From Tupaia tana (Eukaryota > Chordata > Mammalia > Scandentia > Tupaiidae), in assembly GCA_026018925.1 (NCBI GenBank), contig JAKSZU010000013.1, forward strand, positions 82,732,291 to 82,796,290: a stretch of 64,000 nucleotides of DNA, written 5' to 3'. Of the stretch, positions 33,601-45,045 are shown piece by piece (within the stretch, counting starts at the first letter, position 1; the number at the start of each line of letters is the position of its first letter). The position numbers were made by a program, and so were the translations under genes. The notes under the pieces were generated by a model that had not been told where the DNA came from, searched no databases, and was given only the letters and a program-made list of their open reading frames with translations.

Positions 33601-33995
33601 AATGGTTAATTTTATGTGTCAACGTGAATGGGTCATGGGGTGCCCAGATTAAGCATTATTTCTGGTTGTGTCTTTGAGGATATTTCCAGATGAGATCAGC
33701 ATTTGATTCTGTGGACTCAGTAAATTGCCCTCCCCAACGTGGGGGCATCACCTAATATACTGAGGAAATGGATAGAAGAAAAGTGGAAGAAGGAAGAAAT
33801 TGCTTCACTGCTCGAGTTGGGATGTCACCTCTCATCTACTGTGTTCAGAGTGGGATTCACTCACTGGCTTCCCTGGTTCTCAGGCCTTTGGACTGACTAA
33901 ATTATAGCACCAGCTTTCCTGAGTCTCCAGCTAGCCGATGACAATTTATGGATTTAGCTTCTATAATTACATGAATCAATTTCTCATAATCATAT
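33600..33995 (+). repeat. Old interspersed repeat, family not assigned
   Basis: 'ggttaattttatgtgtcaac', 'ggggtgcccagattaagcat', 'ctcaggcctttggactgact' and 'caatttctcataatcatata' make up a repeat seen widely in mammals. I could not recall its name with certainty. Confidence 0.6.
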
Positions 33996-34036
33996 ATTCC
34001 TTCTCTCTCTACGAATACATATGTATACACACATAT

Positions 34037-34163
34037 CTTCAAAACTTTCATGGAAAATGTGTATTATGCAAACACTATGCATGATTTTAATTTTTTTGCC
34101 ATCAAAATAAACTCATACTTTAATCCCATTTTTCCCACAAACTTTCAAAGTCCTTTCATGTAT
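34037..34163. mobile_element. Short inverted-repeat DNA transposon (family T), copy 4
   Basis: TCTTCAAAACTTTCATGGAA on the left, with CACAAACTTTCAAAGTCCTT on the right as its inverted partner. The interior motif GCCATCAAAATAAACTCATA matches the other copies in reverse orientation. Confidence 0.7.
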
Positions 34164-34627
34164 ATGCATATATCCTGTTGGTTCTGTCTCTGCAGAATTC
34201 TGACCAGTACAGTGTCTCCTATGTCTCTTTACATCTGTTTGTTCCTTTTCCTCTTATTTTTCACTATTCTTGCAATGTATTTGCTTCAGACACTGGAGAA
34301 CTGGCTTATTTGTTTTGTAGATATTCCCACAGACAGGATTTTGATTATTTTCTCACTGTGATATCTCTGATACTGCTTGTTGGGTTTAGAGGCTTGATAC
34401 AATTTAATTTAAATTCAATTTTTGAGGAAAGTGATAAGGCATTTTCATAAATGGGGTTGTGTTACTTTTATCCAGAGGCACAGAATGTCTGGCTGCCTAG
34501 TTTTGTGACATCAGCAGCCATGGACGATGACACCTTAAATCCACTAATTCATGGGATTTGTAAATCCTTCTATTTAAATTCTGTAATTTCTTAACTAGAA
34601 GCTTCCCCTCACCTACTATGGTTATCT

Positions 34628-35285
34628 AGTACTGCGGTTTGCATGTGCTCCCTAAAAATTCATGTGATGAAATTTAGTTGCAATGAAATTAAGAGAGTAG
34701 AAACTTAATCTGACTATAGGATTAAGAGGTGGGACCTCTGGGAGGTGAACAGGATGAAGATCATCAGGGTGGAGCCCCCCCATGATTGAATTATGATGGG
34801 TTTGTAAGGAGAGGGAATGAGACAGACAAACGGACACGGACACATACTATGTTCTTCCTGTGTGATGTGACGTGATGCTCTGTGCCAATACCTGATGCAG
34901 CCTTTAACTTTGGGCTTCTAAAACTGTGAATTAAATAAACCCCTGTTCTTGGGACCAGCAGTTAGCGTAATGGCTATGTCGCTGAACTCCCATGTAGTCA
35001 ACTGCAGTTTGAATCCCGGACCCAGTGGCTTAAAATCACGCTGGGCAAGTGTGCTTGCATGCCCAAGATCCCAAGAGGAGAATGGAGGAGAAGGGATTGT
35101 GGCATGGCCATCCTCCTGGGGAGTAATTTCTCGCTTTCTATCTCTCTGTCTCTCTCTGCCTTTCTGGCGAGCACACACGCCCTATAGGAAAAACCTCTCC
35201 AAAAATAAAAAAATAAAATAAACCTCTGTTCTTTATATATCACTCAGATTCAGGTATTCAGAGACAGAGAATGAATTAAAACACC
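34628..35285 (+). repeat. MaLR-type LTR, split by a SINE
   Basis: 'actgcggtttgcatgtgctc', 'ggattaagaggtgggacctc', 'tgggaggtgaacaggatgaa' and a closing 'actgtgaattaaataaaccc' match the layout of mammalian MaLR-like LTRs. It is interrupted at 34951-35216. Confidence 0.6.
34951..35216 (+). mobile_element. tRNA-derived SINE, long type
   Basis: GGGACCAGCAGTTAGCGTAA head to the tail. A 17-bp TSD is at 34934-34950 and 35217-35233, differing at one base. It sits in the MaLR-like LTR. Confidence 0.95.
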
Positions 35286-35700
35286 CCATCATTCAATTAG
35301 TGTTGAAAAGACAGTTCTTCCCCCGTTAGTTTTCAAAATAATGAACTTGTGTACAAACATCCTCTGTTACTAATCACTTTTTTAGATCATTATAGGTCTA
35401 ATATCATTCATGACATATTTGATGTGTTTCACTTCATTGAAATTATTATCCCTAATGCTAAAATAGTCTCTTCTTTGCCTGTGTGGGCTTTGTTGGGTTA
35501 GTCTCCTGAGTCCTTTTGGCATGCAGTTTTGATAGGTTCCCTTCTATCTCAAGTGACAAAGGTTTCTAGCAAGATTTTACATTTTTTTCTCCAGCCCTGG
35601 AATTAGTAATTTCTCCAAGTAATTAGGTGTCAATATTAAAAAAAAAAATTTCTCAAGTAGTTTGAACATGTAGCTTAGAGTGAAACCATCTCAAAAAGGG
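35286..35700. other. Intron sequence, no feature recognised
   Basis: Nothing assigned. Confidence 0.35.
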
Positions 35701-35710
35701 GACATTTCTT

Positions 35711-35993
35711 TTTTTCTTAAAGAGAGATTTTTTTTTTTTTTTTTTTTTTTTTTGCAGTAGGGTGCATGCACTCATCAGACAGAGAGAGAGAGACAGACAG
35801 ACAGACAGAAAGTGATAAATCATGCTCCGGGAGAATGGCCATGCCACAGTCCCTTCTCCATTCCTCTCTCGGGATTTTGGGAATGCACACACACGTGCCT
35901 GGTATGAGTTTTAAGCCACTGGGTCTGGGACTCAAACTGCAGTTGACTATGTGGGAGTCCAGTGATGCAACCATCACACCATCTGCTGGTCCC
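35711..35993 (-). mobile_element. tRNA-derived SINE, long type
   Basis: Long T-run, GCAGTAGGGTGCATGCACTC and CATCTGCTGGTCCC end. Diverged TSD aaaggggacatttc / gaaggggacacttc. Confidence 0.92.
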
Positions 35994-36000
35994 AAGAAGG

Positions 36001-36940
36001 GGACACTTCCCCAGCGTGGCAGTACCATCCTCAGATTCAGGTCTAATCTGAATCTTGATTCTGTAGCTAATACCAAGGTGTTTCCACAGATTTTTAAGGT
36101 AAATTATCTACTTCCTCAAATTTAATGACTCTTCGGTTTGTTGTTCATAATTTTATACCACTTGTATTTTTAACAAATCTCAAATTAGTACTCTCACAAA
36201 GAACAAGTTTTCAAAAACAAGAAAACTGTCCAATTGTTAATACAGCATTACATTGTCTTCTTTCCCTTTATTTTGTATTTGACTCTTTTGGGAAATAAAA
36301 ACAATATCCATATAAGTCTAGTTCCACCTTTCATATATAAATTTTTTGATAATTCTTTGACTGCATGGCCAGAAAATAACGGGCCTTCTTATGCGAATTT
36401 AATAGATAAATGGTATCGAATTCTTTGGCAAAGCCTATATTATGCATCACTATAACAATAAAAATAGAAAAAAGTTTCCTGATAAACCAGATGACACCAT
36501 TACGTGATGTAAAACAGGCTCCTTAAATGTCAAGTTTGGTGATACAATAATACTTTCAGCAAAATTGACTCTAGTCTTCCCACTAAAGTAACAAGGAATA
36601 CCCAGGTGCTACTGCTGGGTTTTAATATTAGAATCGAAGACCAGTCTCAAGACAGAATTTCGCACTTGGTAATAACTACTCTGAGAATTTCCCAGTCCAG
36701 CTCTGTCACACGAAAATTGGGCATCTCAGTGCCAAGGTATATGAACCCAGTGTTTGATGAAGTCATGGCTTTGTATACTAAATCCTTGTGGTCACCTTCC
36801 ATGGTGACAGGGAACTTCCCTGTTGTAGAGTATTATTGCCAGCAATTCGAAACACAGATTTTAGTGGTTAATTGAAGTATCAGTATCTGTCTTGTGATCT
36901 GATACATACTTCCTTTTCCTTTTCACGACTTTTTAAAAGG
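36001..36940. other. Intron sequence, no feature recognised
   Basis: An open frame at 36606-36875 has no domain character, and no assignable repeat was seen. Confidence 0.4.
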
Positions 36941-36942
36941 TA

Positions 36943-37192
36943 TTATTTAGGATTTTGCCATATGACATGTGCGTTCACCAAAGAGAGAGAGAGTGAGTGA
37001 GAGGGAAAGTAAGAAATCACCCCTTTCCACTGGGGGGGATGGCCATGCCATAATCCTTTCTTCTCCATTTTCCTCCTGGGATTTTGGGCACTCAAGCATA
37101 GGCGTTTGGTGTAATTTTTAAGTCTGGGACATGAATCACGGTCAGCCATATGGGAATCTAGCACCTTAACCACCATGCCACCAGTGGGCTCC
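36943..37192 (-). mobile_element. tRNA-derived SINE, older relative
   Basis: GGATTTTGCCATATGACATG start, GGGGGGATGGCCATGCCATA in the body and TTAACCACCATGCCACCAGT end. Strongly diverged. Confidence 0.8.
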
Positions 37193-37411
37193 GGACAATG
37201 ATTTTTATTTTTTTCTTTTGAGACTAATTTTTCTTTTAAAAATTTTAAGTCACCTAAACTTTTTTTTGGCTAGTTTTAGTGTAAAACTCAACAAAGTATA
37301 ATAGAATCTTTTAGTATTGAATTCCATAAAACAAATTTATGCTAATACTAAAATATTCCCAAATATAGTGGAAAAACAAATTAGTTCTAGTTAAATACTC
37401 TGCTTGCTTAC

Positions 37412-37567
37412 CTCTAATTCATAGCCAGGTTCACACTGATAAATAACTGTGCTTTTGAAGCTGTATTTACTGCCAACCACAAATCCATGTTCTGGACTTT
37501 CAGGACTCCCACAAGAAACTGGACTACAGGATTCATCAGAAAATGGCGGCTCCCAGGTTCCATCAAC
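37412..37567 (-). CDS. SVEP1: SVEP1 exon: end of one CCP and start of the next
   Basis: Minus strand, acceptor gttacttag at 37568, donor GTAAGC after 37412. The 156 bp are in phase 0 at both ends. They encode [20 protein letters not shown], then [18 protein letters not shown] and [12 protein letters not shown]. The first 14 residues finish the CCP begun in the exon at 45894-46119. The rest begins the CCP that the 64-bp exon (28302-28365) completes. Confidence 0.96.
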
Positions 37568-37732
37568 CTAAGTAACAAATAAGTTACAAGTCATAGTTAG
37601 AAGTTAATGTATATGGATGAAGATATTTGCAAATGTTGGTTATATAGCTGAAAAATGCTCAAAACAGAAAGGACATAGAATTTGGTCCTACTTTGGTTAC
37701 TTATTATCTATGGCCTTAAAAAACACACATTA

Positions 37733-37850
37733 GGACCAGCAGGTAGCATAGTACTTAAGGCGCTGGATTCCCCCATGGCTGACCATGGTTCTAGTCCTGG
37801 ACCCAGCAGCTTGAAAAATCACAACAAATACATAAATAAATAAATGTTTA
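37733..37850 (+). mobile_element. tRNA-derived SINE, short type
   Basis: GGACCAGCAGGTAGCATAGT head, GGTTCTAGTCCTGGACCCAG B-box region, and CATAAATAAATAAATG tail. The C/T tract is missing. Confidence 0.85.
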
Positions 37851-38099
37851 AAAAAATAACAAAACCAGCACATTGTTATCACTAAATAAACTTAGACATT
37901 TCTTAAACATATGAAACAATTATTTTCTTCCTCATAGAACCTATTCAAATATCAAGAACACCAAGAAGTATGTATTCATTACAATGCATGAGGAGTTGGA
38001 AGGTTGATACAAATATTCTATTATTTATACTAATATACCCTTGTATTTCGTGATTCCACATTTTGATTTAAAATGTATGAAAAACTAACTTTTAGGCAA

Positions 38100-40640
38100 A
38101 CAAGTCAAAGTTTTAAAAGATGGCTTCCAGCTAATGCAAGTCTCCACACCTGGCCCCTTTCCTCTCTTGGAAAGGGAATAAAACTTTTCAATCTGCTTAC
38201 TCTCTGAGTCTGTGAATTCTCTCATGCTTGTGACACAGAACACCCTAGTATTTGTGACTCAGATGGGGAGATACTATCTCTCTCTCACACCCACTGGAGA
38301 CTTGTACTTAGGAGAGGATAAACCCAGGATAAACCCCCTAGTACTGTCTCTGAGGTTGTCAGAAGGCTTTCTTTTCCATCTTTCATTTCTCTTTCTCTGA
38401 CCTGCTCAGTTCAGCTAGTAATCACTGCAGTTAACATCTTCATCACGAGCCTGCATCTGTAGCTCTTTGTTGGTCCCCTTCCCCCTTTTTCTCACCCCTC
38501 AGGATGTTAACATTTGCTAGTTCAGAAGGGATAGCCCCTTGGTTTTCAAACTCTCTTGTTACATCTATCATTTTCCCCAGGATTTGGAATTGGGGGACAC
38601 CTCTTGACAATTTCCCTGGTGTGGTTGTCTTGTCCTCCAATTCAGGATGTCTAATCTGGTGCAGATCTCTCAGTTGGTCTGCATCTGGGTTCAGAGATAC
38701 CTGGCCTGGAGCAGATCTCAAGGTCATCTGAGTTGGGAATGCCCTCTTCAGACTTAGTCCCTTTCTTTGGCATTGTTAAAGTCCTGGGAAATCTTAAGAG
38801 GTGTCTCTCCCAGTTATTACCATAGAGAACATTCAGTTGGCCCCTTTCAAAGACTCTCCATAAGGATATCTCCTTAAGAACCTGGAGGCTCTAGGACTTA
38901 CTGAACTCAAACCCAAACACTTAATTTTCTACTCCAACACAGATTGGCCCCAATACAAATTGGGTAACCAAGAAATCTGGGCAACAAATGGATCACTTAT
39001 TTTCACCTGGACACTTACTGTCACTCCCTTAAGAAGTGGATGGAATAGTGTATACTCAGGCTTTCTTTGAACTTCTTACAACTCTGCTTTTTAGTCTTCC
39101 TGTTGAAGGCTTTTTCTCACATCTACTTTCTTACCCCTTTCCCAACCAAGACTACTGAGGACATTGCCCTGTCAGCATTGACCATCCCCTTTTTACATGC
39201 TTGAGTCACCTCAAGAGTCCTCTTCCTCTTCCTATTGTCACTTTCACCTGCCTCTCTACCCTCTTCCACTTCTTCCCTTCATCTCCCTCGCCTCCTTCCC
39301 CAGCTTGTACTCACTAAGGCTGGTCCTTTCAGGAATCCTCTGACTTAGCACATCAGTTTCCTTCACATGAAATGGCTGGAGCTCATGGCATTATCAGAGT
39401 TCATTTTTTCTCTTTCAATGTCTGATCTCTCCCAAATTGAGGCTAAATTTACAGTTTTCCTGTCAACCCAACTAAATTTACTAAGGAATTTGAATACCTC
39501 ACCCTGTTTTAGGATCTATCTTCGTAGGACCTTCAGATCAGTTTTTCTATTTGTACTAATCCTGAAGAGGGAGGTTGCATTTGGGCTAAAATAAGGGCTA
39601 TAGAGATGATCTGAATCAAATGCTGCCCAATACTTAAACCTCTGGTTCCACTGCTGTTTCCATCAAGGTCCTAAATGGAGCTATCAGCATGGGTCTGAAG
39701 GTTGCAGATGCTGATTCTCTATGTTCTCTTGCTTTACTGAGGGAATGAAACCAGCCATAACTAAACCCCATCAGTTACAATAAGGTTAAGGAATTACCCA
39801 GAGTCCAGATGAAAACCCTGCTCTCTTCTTCTCCAGGATTTCAGAGGCTCTTTACCTCACCCTAACTTTGATCCAGAGAGGACCAACCTATCCTCACAAC
39901 ACATTTCATCTCCCAGTCAGCCCCTGGTATTTGGTGTAAACTCCAAAAATTAGAAAAGGGCCCTCATGCCTCACAATCTGAACTCACAGACTTGGCCTTC
40001 AGGGTCTGAAGAGAAAAGGGAGTGAGACTGGCAGTTGTCCCAAGAACAAAAGCAGGCCTTTCTAAATGGGGGCTTCAGTCATTGAAGGAGTGTATCAGGC
40101 TCAAAAGATGATATACTAAGGCCCCCCACCCTAATCAACCACAATGAGGATCATCATTAGCAATGCCGGAGTCCCAAATCTGTTTCAACTGCATGCAGGA
40201 GGGTCACTGGAGCAGAGAATAGGCTCAGAAAAAACAGCCGTCACTGGGACCATGCCCACTTTGTAAACAGGCGGGGCACTGGAAGAGGGAGAGCCCCCTC
40301 CTCAGAAAAGGAGATGAAACCCTCCTTCCAGAACTGGCAGGCCATCCTAAGAAGCTGCTTGGCCTCCTCCAGACCTCAGTCTGATGGGTCCCTGCACTGA
40401 ATCTGGCTTCCCCGTGTGCCATCGAGTTGGCCAAACCTCAGGGAACTCTCTCCACTGCAGGTAAGTTAATCAACTTCTTAATTGACACCAGGGCCACTTA
40501 CTTTGCTCTTCCTGAGTTTCTGGGTTCCTTGTCCCCTTCACCTGTCTTTGCCACAGGGATTGAAGGGAGACTACAACTGTACAGATCCCAAGCTTATTTT
40601 GTACTCTGGGAGATCAAGTCTTTGCTCATACCTTTTTAGT
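38100..40640 (+). mobile_element. Decayed endogenous retrovirus fragment (class I-like gag and protease start)
   Basis: The left end has LTR-like text with a poly(A) signal (GGGAATAAAACTTTTCAATC, 38170s). Near 38251, TTTGTGACTCAGATGGGG could be a worn primer-binding site of tRNA-Arg type. A capsid-like stretch lies near 39400-39580. At 40171-40285 two CCHC zinc-finger remnants follow one another, and both lack the last cysteine (a stop codon in the first, Ser in the second). At 40469-40500 a protease active-site-like LIDTRAT follows, with Arg where Gly is expected. Many stops and frameshifts break the frame. Most of pol, all of env and the 3' LTR are absent. It cannot make a virus protein. 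Confidence 0.75.
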
Positions 40641-40693
40641 AATTCCCAATTGCCCTACCCAACCCCTCTCAGGATGAGGGGTCTTTGCATGTA

Positions 40694-40704
40694 TGTATGT
40701 GTAT

Positions 40705-40736
<32 letters not shown>

Positions 40737-40737
40737 A
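40694..40737. repeat. (TG)n microsatellite
   Basis: About 20 TG dinucleotides following TATG repeats, just past the retroviral fragment. Confidence 0.95.
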
Positions 40738-40759
40738 GTATGTACTTATAGCATGTTGT

Positions 40760-41396
40760 GTCTACGTGGTAAAAGTCCATAAGGAATTCTGTTCAATTTG
40801 GCTTATATATAAATTAGAGCACTTATACAGATTAAAAAAAAATAAACACGGCTTCCTTTTCTCCATTCCAGCATGAATACCTGAAAATATCCTATTATAT
40901 ATTTTTGAAGGGTCCACACAGTTAAAAAAAAAAGAGTTAAAATTTTCAGCCTTATAATTGGGTAAAGTGAAGGACACACCTATATTTCTCTTAAAAATTG
41001 TTATTCTAGGGTTAATTTTTTGTGCTTTTTTTTGAGGAAATAGTATATGAGTTGGATTAACAATTTAAAACAGGATTTAAGGCTAAATAAATTATTTATT
41101 CTACATACAAGCCAGAAGTAACTTTGTATAAATGCCTGCATCACAATTATTAATTACCTTAATGTATATAAACTGTTTTTAATATTTTTCAATACAGGTT
41201 GTATCCATTTTCTGAAATGCTTGTGACCAGAGTATATTAGATTTTGAAACTTTTCACATTTTGGAATATTTGCACATATATAATATGATATTTTGGGAAT
41301 AGGACCGAAGTGTAAAAATAAAATTTATTTATATTTTATAGGTACCTTATACATATTACTTGAAGGTAATTTTATATATTTTTGTATTGCAGCATT
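40760..41396. other. Intron sequence, no feature recognised
   Basis: A/T-rich, nothing assigned. Confidence 0.35.
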
Positions 41397-41397
41397 T

Positions 41398-41612
41398 AAA
41401 AAAAATTTCTTTTAGAGAGATTTTTGCCATAGGACATGTGTGCTTGCTGAAGGCCATGCCACAATCCCTTCGCCTCCATTATCCTCTTAGGATTTGGGGC
41501 ACATATGCACACACACCCGGTGTAAGTTTAAAGCCATCAGGTCCAGGACTTGGACCATGGTCAACTATGTGGGAATCCAAGGACATAACCATTATACCAT
41601 CTGCTAGTCACA
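41398..41612 (-). mobile_element. tRNA-derived SINE, long type, internally deleted
   Basis: GAGAGATTTTTGCCATAGGA start and CATCTGCTAGTCAC end. The TCTCTGTC and C-rich segments are gone, so the copy is about 40 bp short. The perfect TSD gtattgcagcattt is at 41384-41397 and 41613-41626. Confidence 0.92.
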
Positions 41613-41766
41613 GTATTGCAGCATTTTGACCACAATCCTTCACATAAGGTCAGGCGTGAAATCTCCACTTGTGTCATCATGTTGGTGCTCAATAAGTTTC
41701 ATTTTGGAATGTTTAAATTTTTAAATTTTCTTACTAGGAATGCTCAACTTACATTGTAAATAATGC

Positions 41767-41767
41767 A

Positions 41768-41797
<30 letters not shown>
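41767..41797. repeat. (TG)n microsatellite
   Basis: A run of TG dinucleotides following ATGCA. Confidence 0.95.
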
Positions 41798-41801
<4 letters not shown>

Positions 41802-41848
41802 CATAATAATAATATCTTACACAAATCTTCTGGCTACTAGTAACTATT

Positions 41849-42008
41849 TTTTTAAAAAGGTTTTTGCTATAGGAAGTATGTGCTTGCTGGAAAGAGACAG
41901 AGATGATGAGAGGGAAAGTATGATTTTCAAGCTGCCAGGTCTGGGACTCGAACTGTAGTTAGCTATGTGGGAGTTCGGGACCTTAACCACCATGCCACCT
42001 GCTGGCCC
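41849..42008 (-). mobile_element. tRNA-derived SINE, short-bodied older copy
   Basis: GGTTTTTGCTATAGGAAGTA start, CAGGTCTGGGACTCGAACTG and CACCTGCTGGCCC end. It combines the 3' end of the long type with the short body. Confidence 0.85.
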
Positions 42009-42022
42009 AACTAGCAACTTTT

Positions 42023-42290
42023 TTTTTTTTTTTTTTTTTTTTTAGAGATTTTTGCTATAGGGCGTGTACACTCACCAGAAAGACAGAGAGAGACAGAGAG
42101 ACAGAAAGCGAGAAGTCACCCCTTAGGGGGGATAACCACGTTGCAATCCCTTCTCCATTCTCCTCTTGGGATCTTGGGCACATACACACATGTGCCTGGC
42201 GTGACTTTAAGCCAAGGGGTCCAGGATTCGAACCATGGTGGACTACATGGGAGTCCAGCAACATAGCTATTACGCCAACTGCTGGTCCCC
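42023..42290 (-). mobile_element. tRNA-derived SINE, long type
   Basis: T-run, TAGAGATTTTTGCTATAGGG and AACTGCTGGTCCCC end. The TSD caactagcaactttt is at 42008-42022 and 42291-42305. It inserted right at the end of the SINE at 41849. Confidence 0.94.
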
Positions 42291-42572
42291 CAACTAGCAA
42301 CTTTTTAAAGCTACATGTTATTGTTTTCTGTGGCATGTCTGACGTTTATTTGGGGCATTTAACTTTCCCCTAATGGTTACTTAATTGTATTAGAATAATT
42401 TATTAAGGGTTCCTTTGTCTAGAGACTTGAGATGATTCCTTTATCAGGATCTGCTTCTGACTTAATTCTTCTGTCCTCTACATTTTTCCTTCTACCTAAT
42501 TTTACACCAATTCCACAGGATAGGAGTTTTGTAATTCTATAATATATCTTAATTTCTTGAGGAACTGGTCTT
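42291..42572. other. Intron sequence, no feature recognised
   Basis: Nothing assigned between the SINE and the microsatellite. Confidence 0.35.
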
Positions 42573-42670
42573 TACATATATATATATACACACACACACA
42601 TGTGTGTGTGTGTGTATATATATATATGTATATATATACATATACATATAAACACATATACACATATATG

Positions 42671-42706
<36 letters not shown>

Positions 42707-42722
42707 TATATGTATATATAAA
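42573..42722. repeat. Compound (TA)n/(CA)n/(TG)n microsatellite
   Basis: About 150 bp of almost pure alternating purine-pyrimidine sequence, including a CACACACACATGTGTGTGTG palindrome near 42590-42616. Confidence 0.97.
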
Positions 42723-42959
42723 ATTTATACAGATTCCCCTCATCCATTTATTCAATTTATAAATTACAGAATAATTTCATTATATTATAATAAAAGATTT
42801 CTGGGCACTGAACATAGTTTTACATAGCTTATTCATTTAAACACTTAGAAAAGGTCTATTCTACCTTTCCAAGCAAAAAATTAACCCAAAATCCAGTTGA
42901 CTTAAATATGGGGCTTTACTCTCTATGGAGAAAGTAGTTAGAGTGGTAAAAATAAGTTA

Positions 42960-43039
42960 TTAGGTCATCAGGAAAGTCATGATGTATTTTTCTATGTCTT
43001 TCTATGTAAAAATGTGTCATGACTTTCCTGATAACCCAA
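42960..43039. mobile_element. 80-bp palindromic mariner-like MITE (family M), copy 3
   Basis: TTAGGTCATCAGGAAAGTCA to TGACTTTCCTGATAACCCAA, nearly perfect inverted halves, with a TA duplication (42958-42959 and 43040-43041). Confidence 0.92.
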
Positions 43040-43291
43040 TATATATTCAGAAAAAAATATAGAGCTTAGTCGTCAATATTCCAGGGCTCCGCAGGGTTCA
43101 TGGGAGAACTACCCAGTTATCTACATACCCAGATGAAGGAACATCAGCTTGATTTCCCTTATTTATTGCAGGACTCTATTTGATATAGACAGCTCAGAGT
43201 CTTGGAAAAAGTTTCCCCTCACATTTCTTCAGTTCTAAATCTAAAAGGGATCATTTGAAAGAAACTACACAAATTTTAAGATCATGGTAAG

Positions 43292-43562
43292 TTTTTTTTT
43301 TTTTTGAGAGAGATTTTGTTATAGGGTGCACGCACTCACCAGAGAGACAGAAAGAGACAGAAAATGAGACACCCCCCGCCCACCACCACTGGGTGGGGGA
43401 TGGCCACGCCACAATCCCTTCTCCTCCATTGTCCTCTCAGGATTTTGGGCATGCATGTACACATGCCTGGCATGAATTTTAAGTGGCTGGGTCCAGGACT
43501 CAAACTGTGGTCAACTACATGGGAGTCCAGCAACATAACCATGACACCATCCACTGGTCCCA
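43292..43562 (-). mobile_element. tRNA-derived SINE, long type
   Basis: T-run, GAGAGAGATTTTGTTATAGG and CATCCACTGGTCCC end. TSD-like catggtaagttt / catggtaacttt. Confidence 0.9.
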
Positions 43563-43689
43563 AGAGCATGGTAACTTTTGCAGTCATTTGATTTACTCTG
43601 AGATGCTTTTGCTCTAAGTTTGGCAGTAACCAGTCATTGAGTATGCATGATTTATAAATTAAAAATGGGAAGGAAATGAAATAGTTCTT

Positions 43690-43830
43690 GAGTCCCAACT
43701 GTATGTTAGGCATGTACTAGACATTCTATATACATTAAATGATTTAGTCCTTTTAGCTAAATCAAATTTACAAATAAAACAAGCTAGAGGACTATGAAGT
43801 CACAGAACCTATAAATGTTACAGATGAAGT
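43690..43830 (-). repeat. MIR fragment
   Basis: 'gtatgttaggcatgtactag' followed by 'catctatatacattaaatga'-like text and 'gtcacagaacctataaatg' follow an antisense MIR. Confidence 0.55.
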
Positions 43831-43847
43831 TCAAATACAGGTATGGT

Positions 43848-44092
43848 TAAAGCAGCTGGTCCCGTAGAACAGCGGTTAAGTGCTATGCACTGGGAACTGG
43901 ATCTGCCATGGCCAACTGGGGTTTGAATCCTGGCTCAGGTGGCTTGAAAAACAAGCTGATTATATGCACATGCCTGCCCCAAATCTTGAGGGGATGGGAA
44001 GATAGCGGAAGGAGGGTATGACCATGTCCTGTTGAAGGGTACTTTCTCTCTCTGGCAAGCACATATACTCACTAACAAAAAAGAAAAAAAAT
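43848..44092 (+). mobile_element. tRNA-derived SINE, older relative
   Basis: AGCAGCTGGTCCCGTAGAAC, AACTGGGGTTTGAATCCTGG B-box region, and TCTGGCAAGCACATATACTC end with A-tail. Confidence 0.75.
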
Positions 44093-44289
44093 GCATGTTT
44101 AAGGTAAAAGTCATTGCATGCCCGATTTCTCCCTTTTCAGAGCTCTGACTCTCACCCCCACTCTAGAGTGTATCAATGATATTTTAAAATTTTCTTTCTT
44201 TGGTATAGATTATAGAAGATAAGAGAAGGGGATACACTGGGGAAGTCTGCTGTCTATGGTGCTGAATTTCATTTAAAAATACATAATTA

Positions 44290-44455
44290 AAAAATAATTA
44301 TTTTATTTTAATTAATTAATTAATTAATTAATACATTTTTGACCAGAGAGACAGAGCGAGAGAGAGTGAGAAAGCAAACCACCGGGTTCAGGACTCGAAC
44401 CATGGTCGGCCATGTGGGAGTCCAGTGCCCTTAACCACCATGCCACCTACCAGCC
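44290..44455 (-). mobile_element. tRNA-derived SINE, short type
   Basis: An (ATTA)n tail at 44310-44335, TTTTTGACCAGAGAGACAG start and CCACCTACCAGCCCC end. TSD-like aaaatacata on both sides. Confidence 0.9.
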
Positions 44456-44469
44456 CCAAAATACATACT

Positions 44470-44900
44470 TTTAAATTTATATTTCATTGTATATCTTTGT
44501 GGGGGCACAATATGGGTTTTCAAATCATGTATGGAGCGCCAGCAGATGGTGTGAAGGTTAAGGTGGCTGGATTCCCACGTGGCAACGACTGCGGTTCAAA
44601 TCATGTATGGAGTGTGCAACAATCAAATCAAGGTTATTCACATAGTCTTTATTTTCAAAGAACACTACATGGTGTTGTATATCTTCATTTTTGCACTAGT
44701 TTCTTTAGGGTTTTCTTGAGATATGTATATATAAGAATGACAATGTCTCTGTTTTCATCTGTTGTGGTACACCCCTCCACAGCCCATTGGCCCCATCTAC
44801 ATGCATTCCTGTGTCTGTCAAAACACTTTTTTTCCTAGAGCTTCTCCCACTAAGAAAGTGTCAAAGTTAGGTAAAATGTTAAACTATCATTAGCAAGATA
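44470..44900 (-). repeat. L1 3' fragment (probable), interrupted
   Basis: 'tttcattgtatatctttgtg', and after the small insertion 'tgtgcaacaatcaaatcaag' with 'gttattcacatag', resembles the complement of an L1 tail. Diverged. Confidence 0.5.
44537..44596 (+). mobile_element. Tailless SINE-head insertion (60 bp)
   Basis: CGCCAGCAGATGGTGTGAAG to ACTGCGGTT, the tRNA-like head only. The perfect 16-bp TSD caaatcatgtatggag is at 44521-44536 and 44597-44612. It has no body and no A-tail. It stops inside the B-box at GGTT, where the duplicated target begins CAAATC, as the B-box itself would. Confidence 0.9.
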
Positions 44901-45045
44901 CTCATGAGAAATTAATGGTAATCAATCTTAAGCTCAGAAAAGTGTCTATGAATAGAATCAGCCATAAACTATGCCAAATATGTTTCCAGATTTAGTGCAA
45001 AAATCAAAGGTTGTAGCAACAGGCACTTTCCCCATTATGTATCTA

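Noticed and set aside
40427..40751. Open frames at the end of the retroviral fragment as intact protease
   Set aside because: The active-site region carries a substitution, the frame is short and it runs into a TG microsatellite.
42502..42827. Tyr/Ile-rich frames
   Set aside because: They translate the TA/CA microsatellite.
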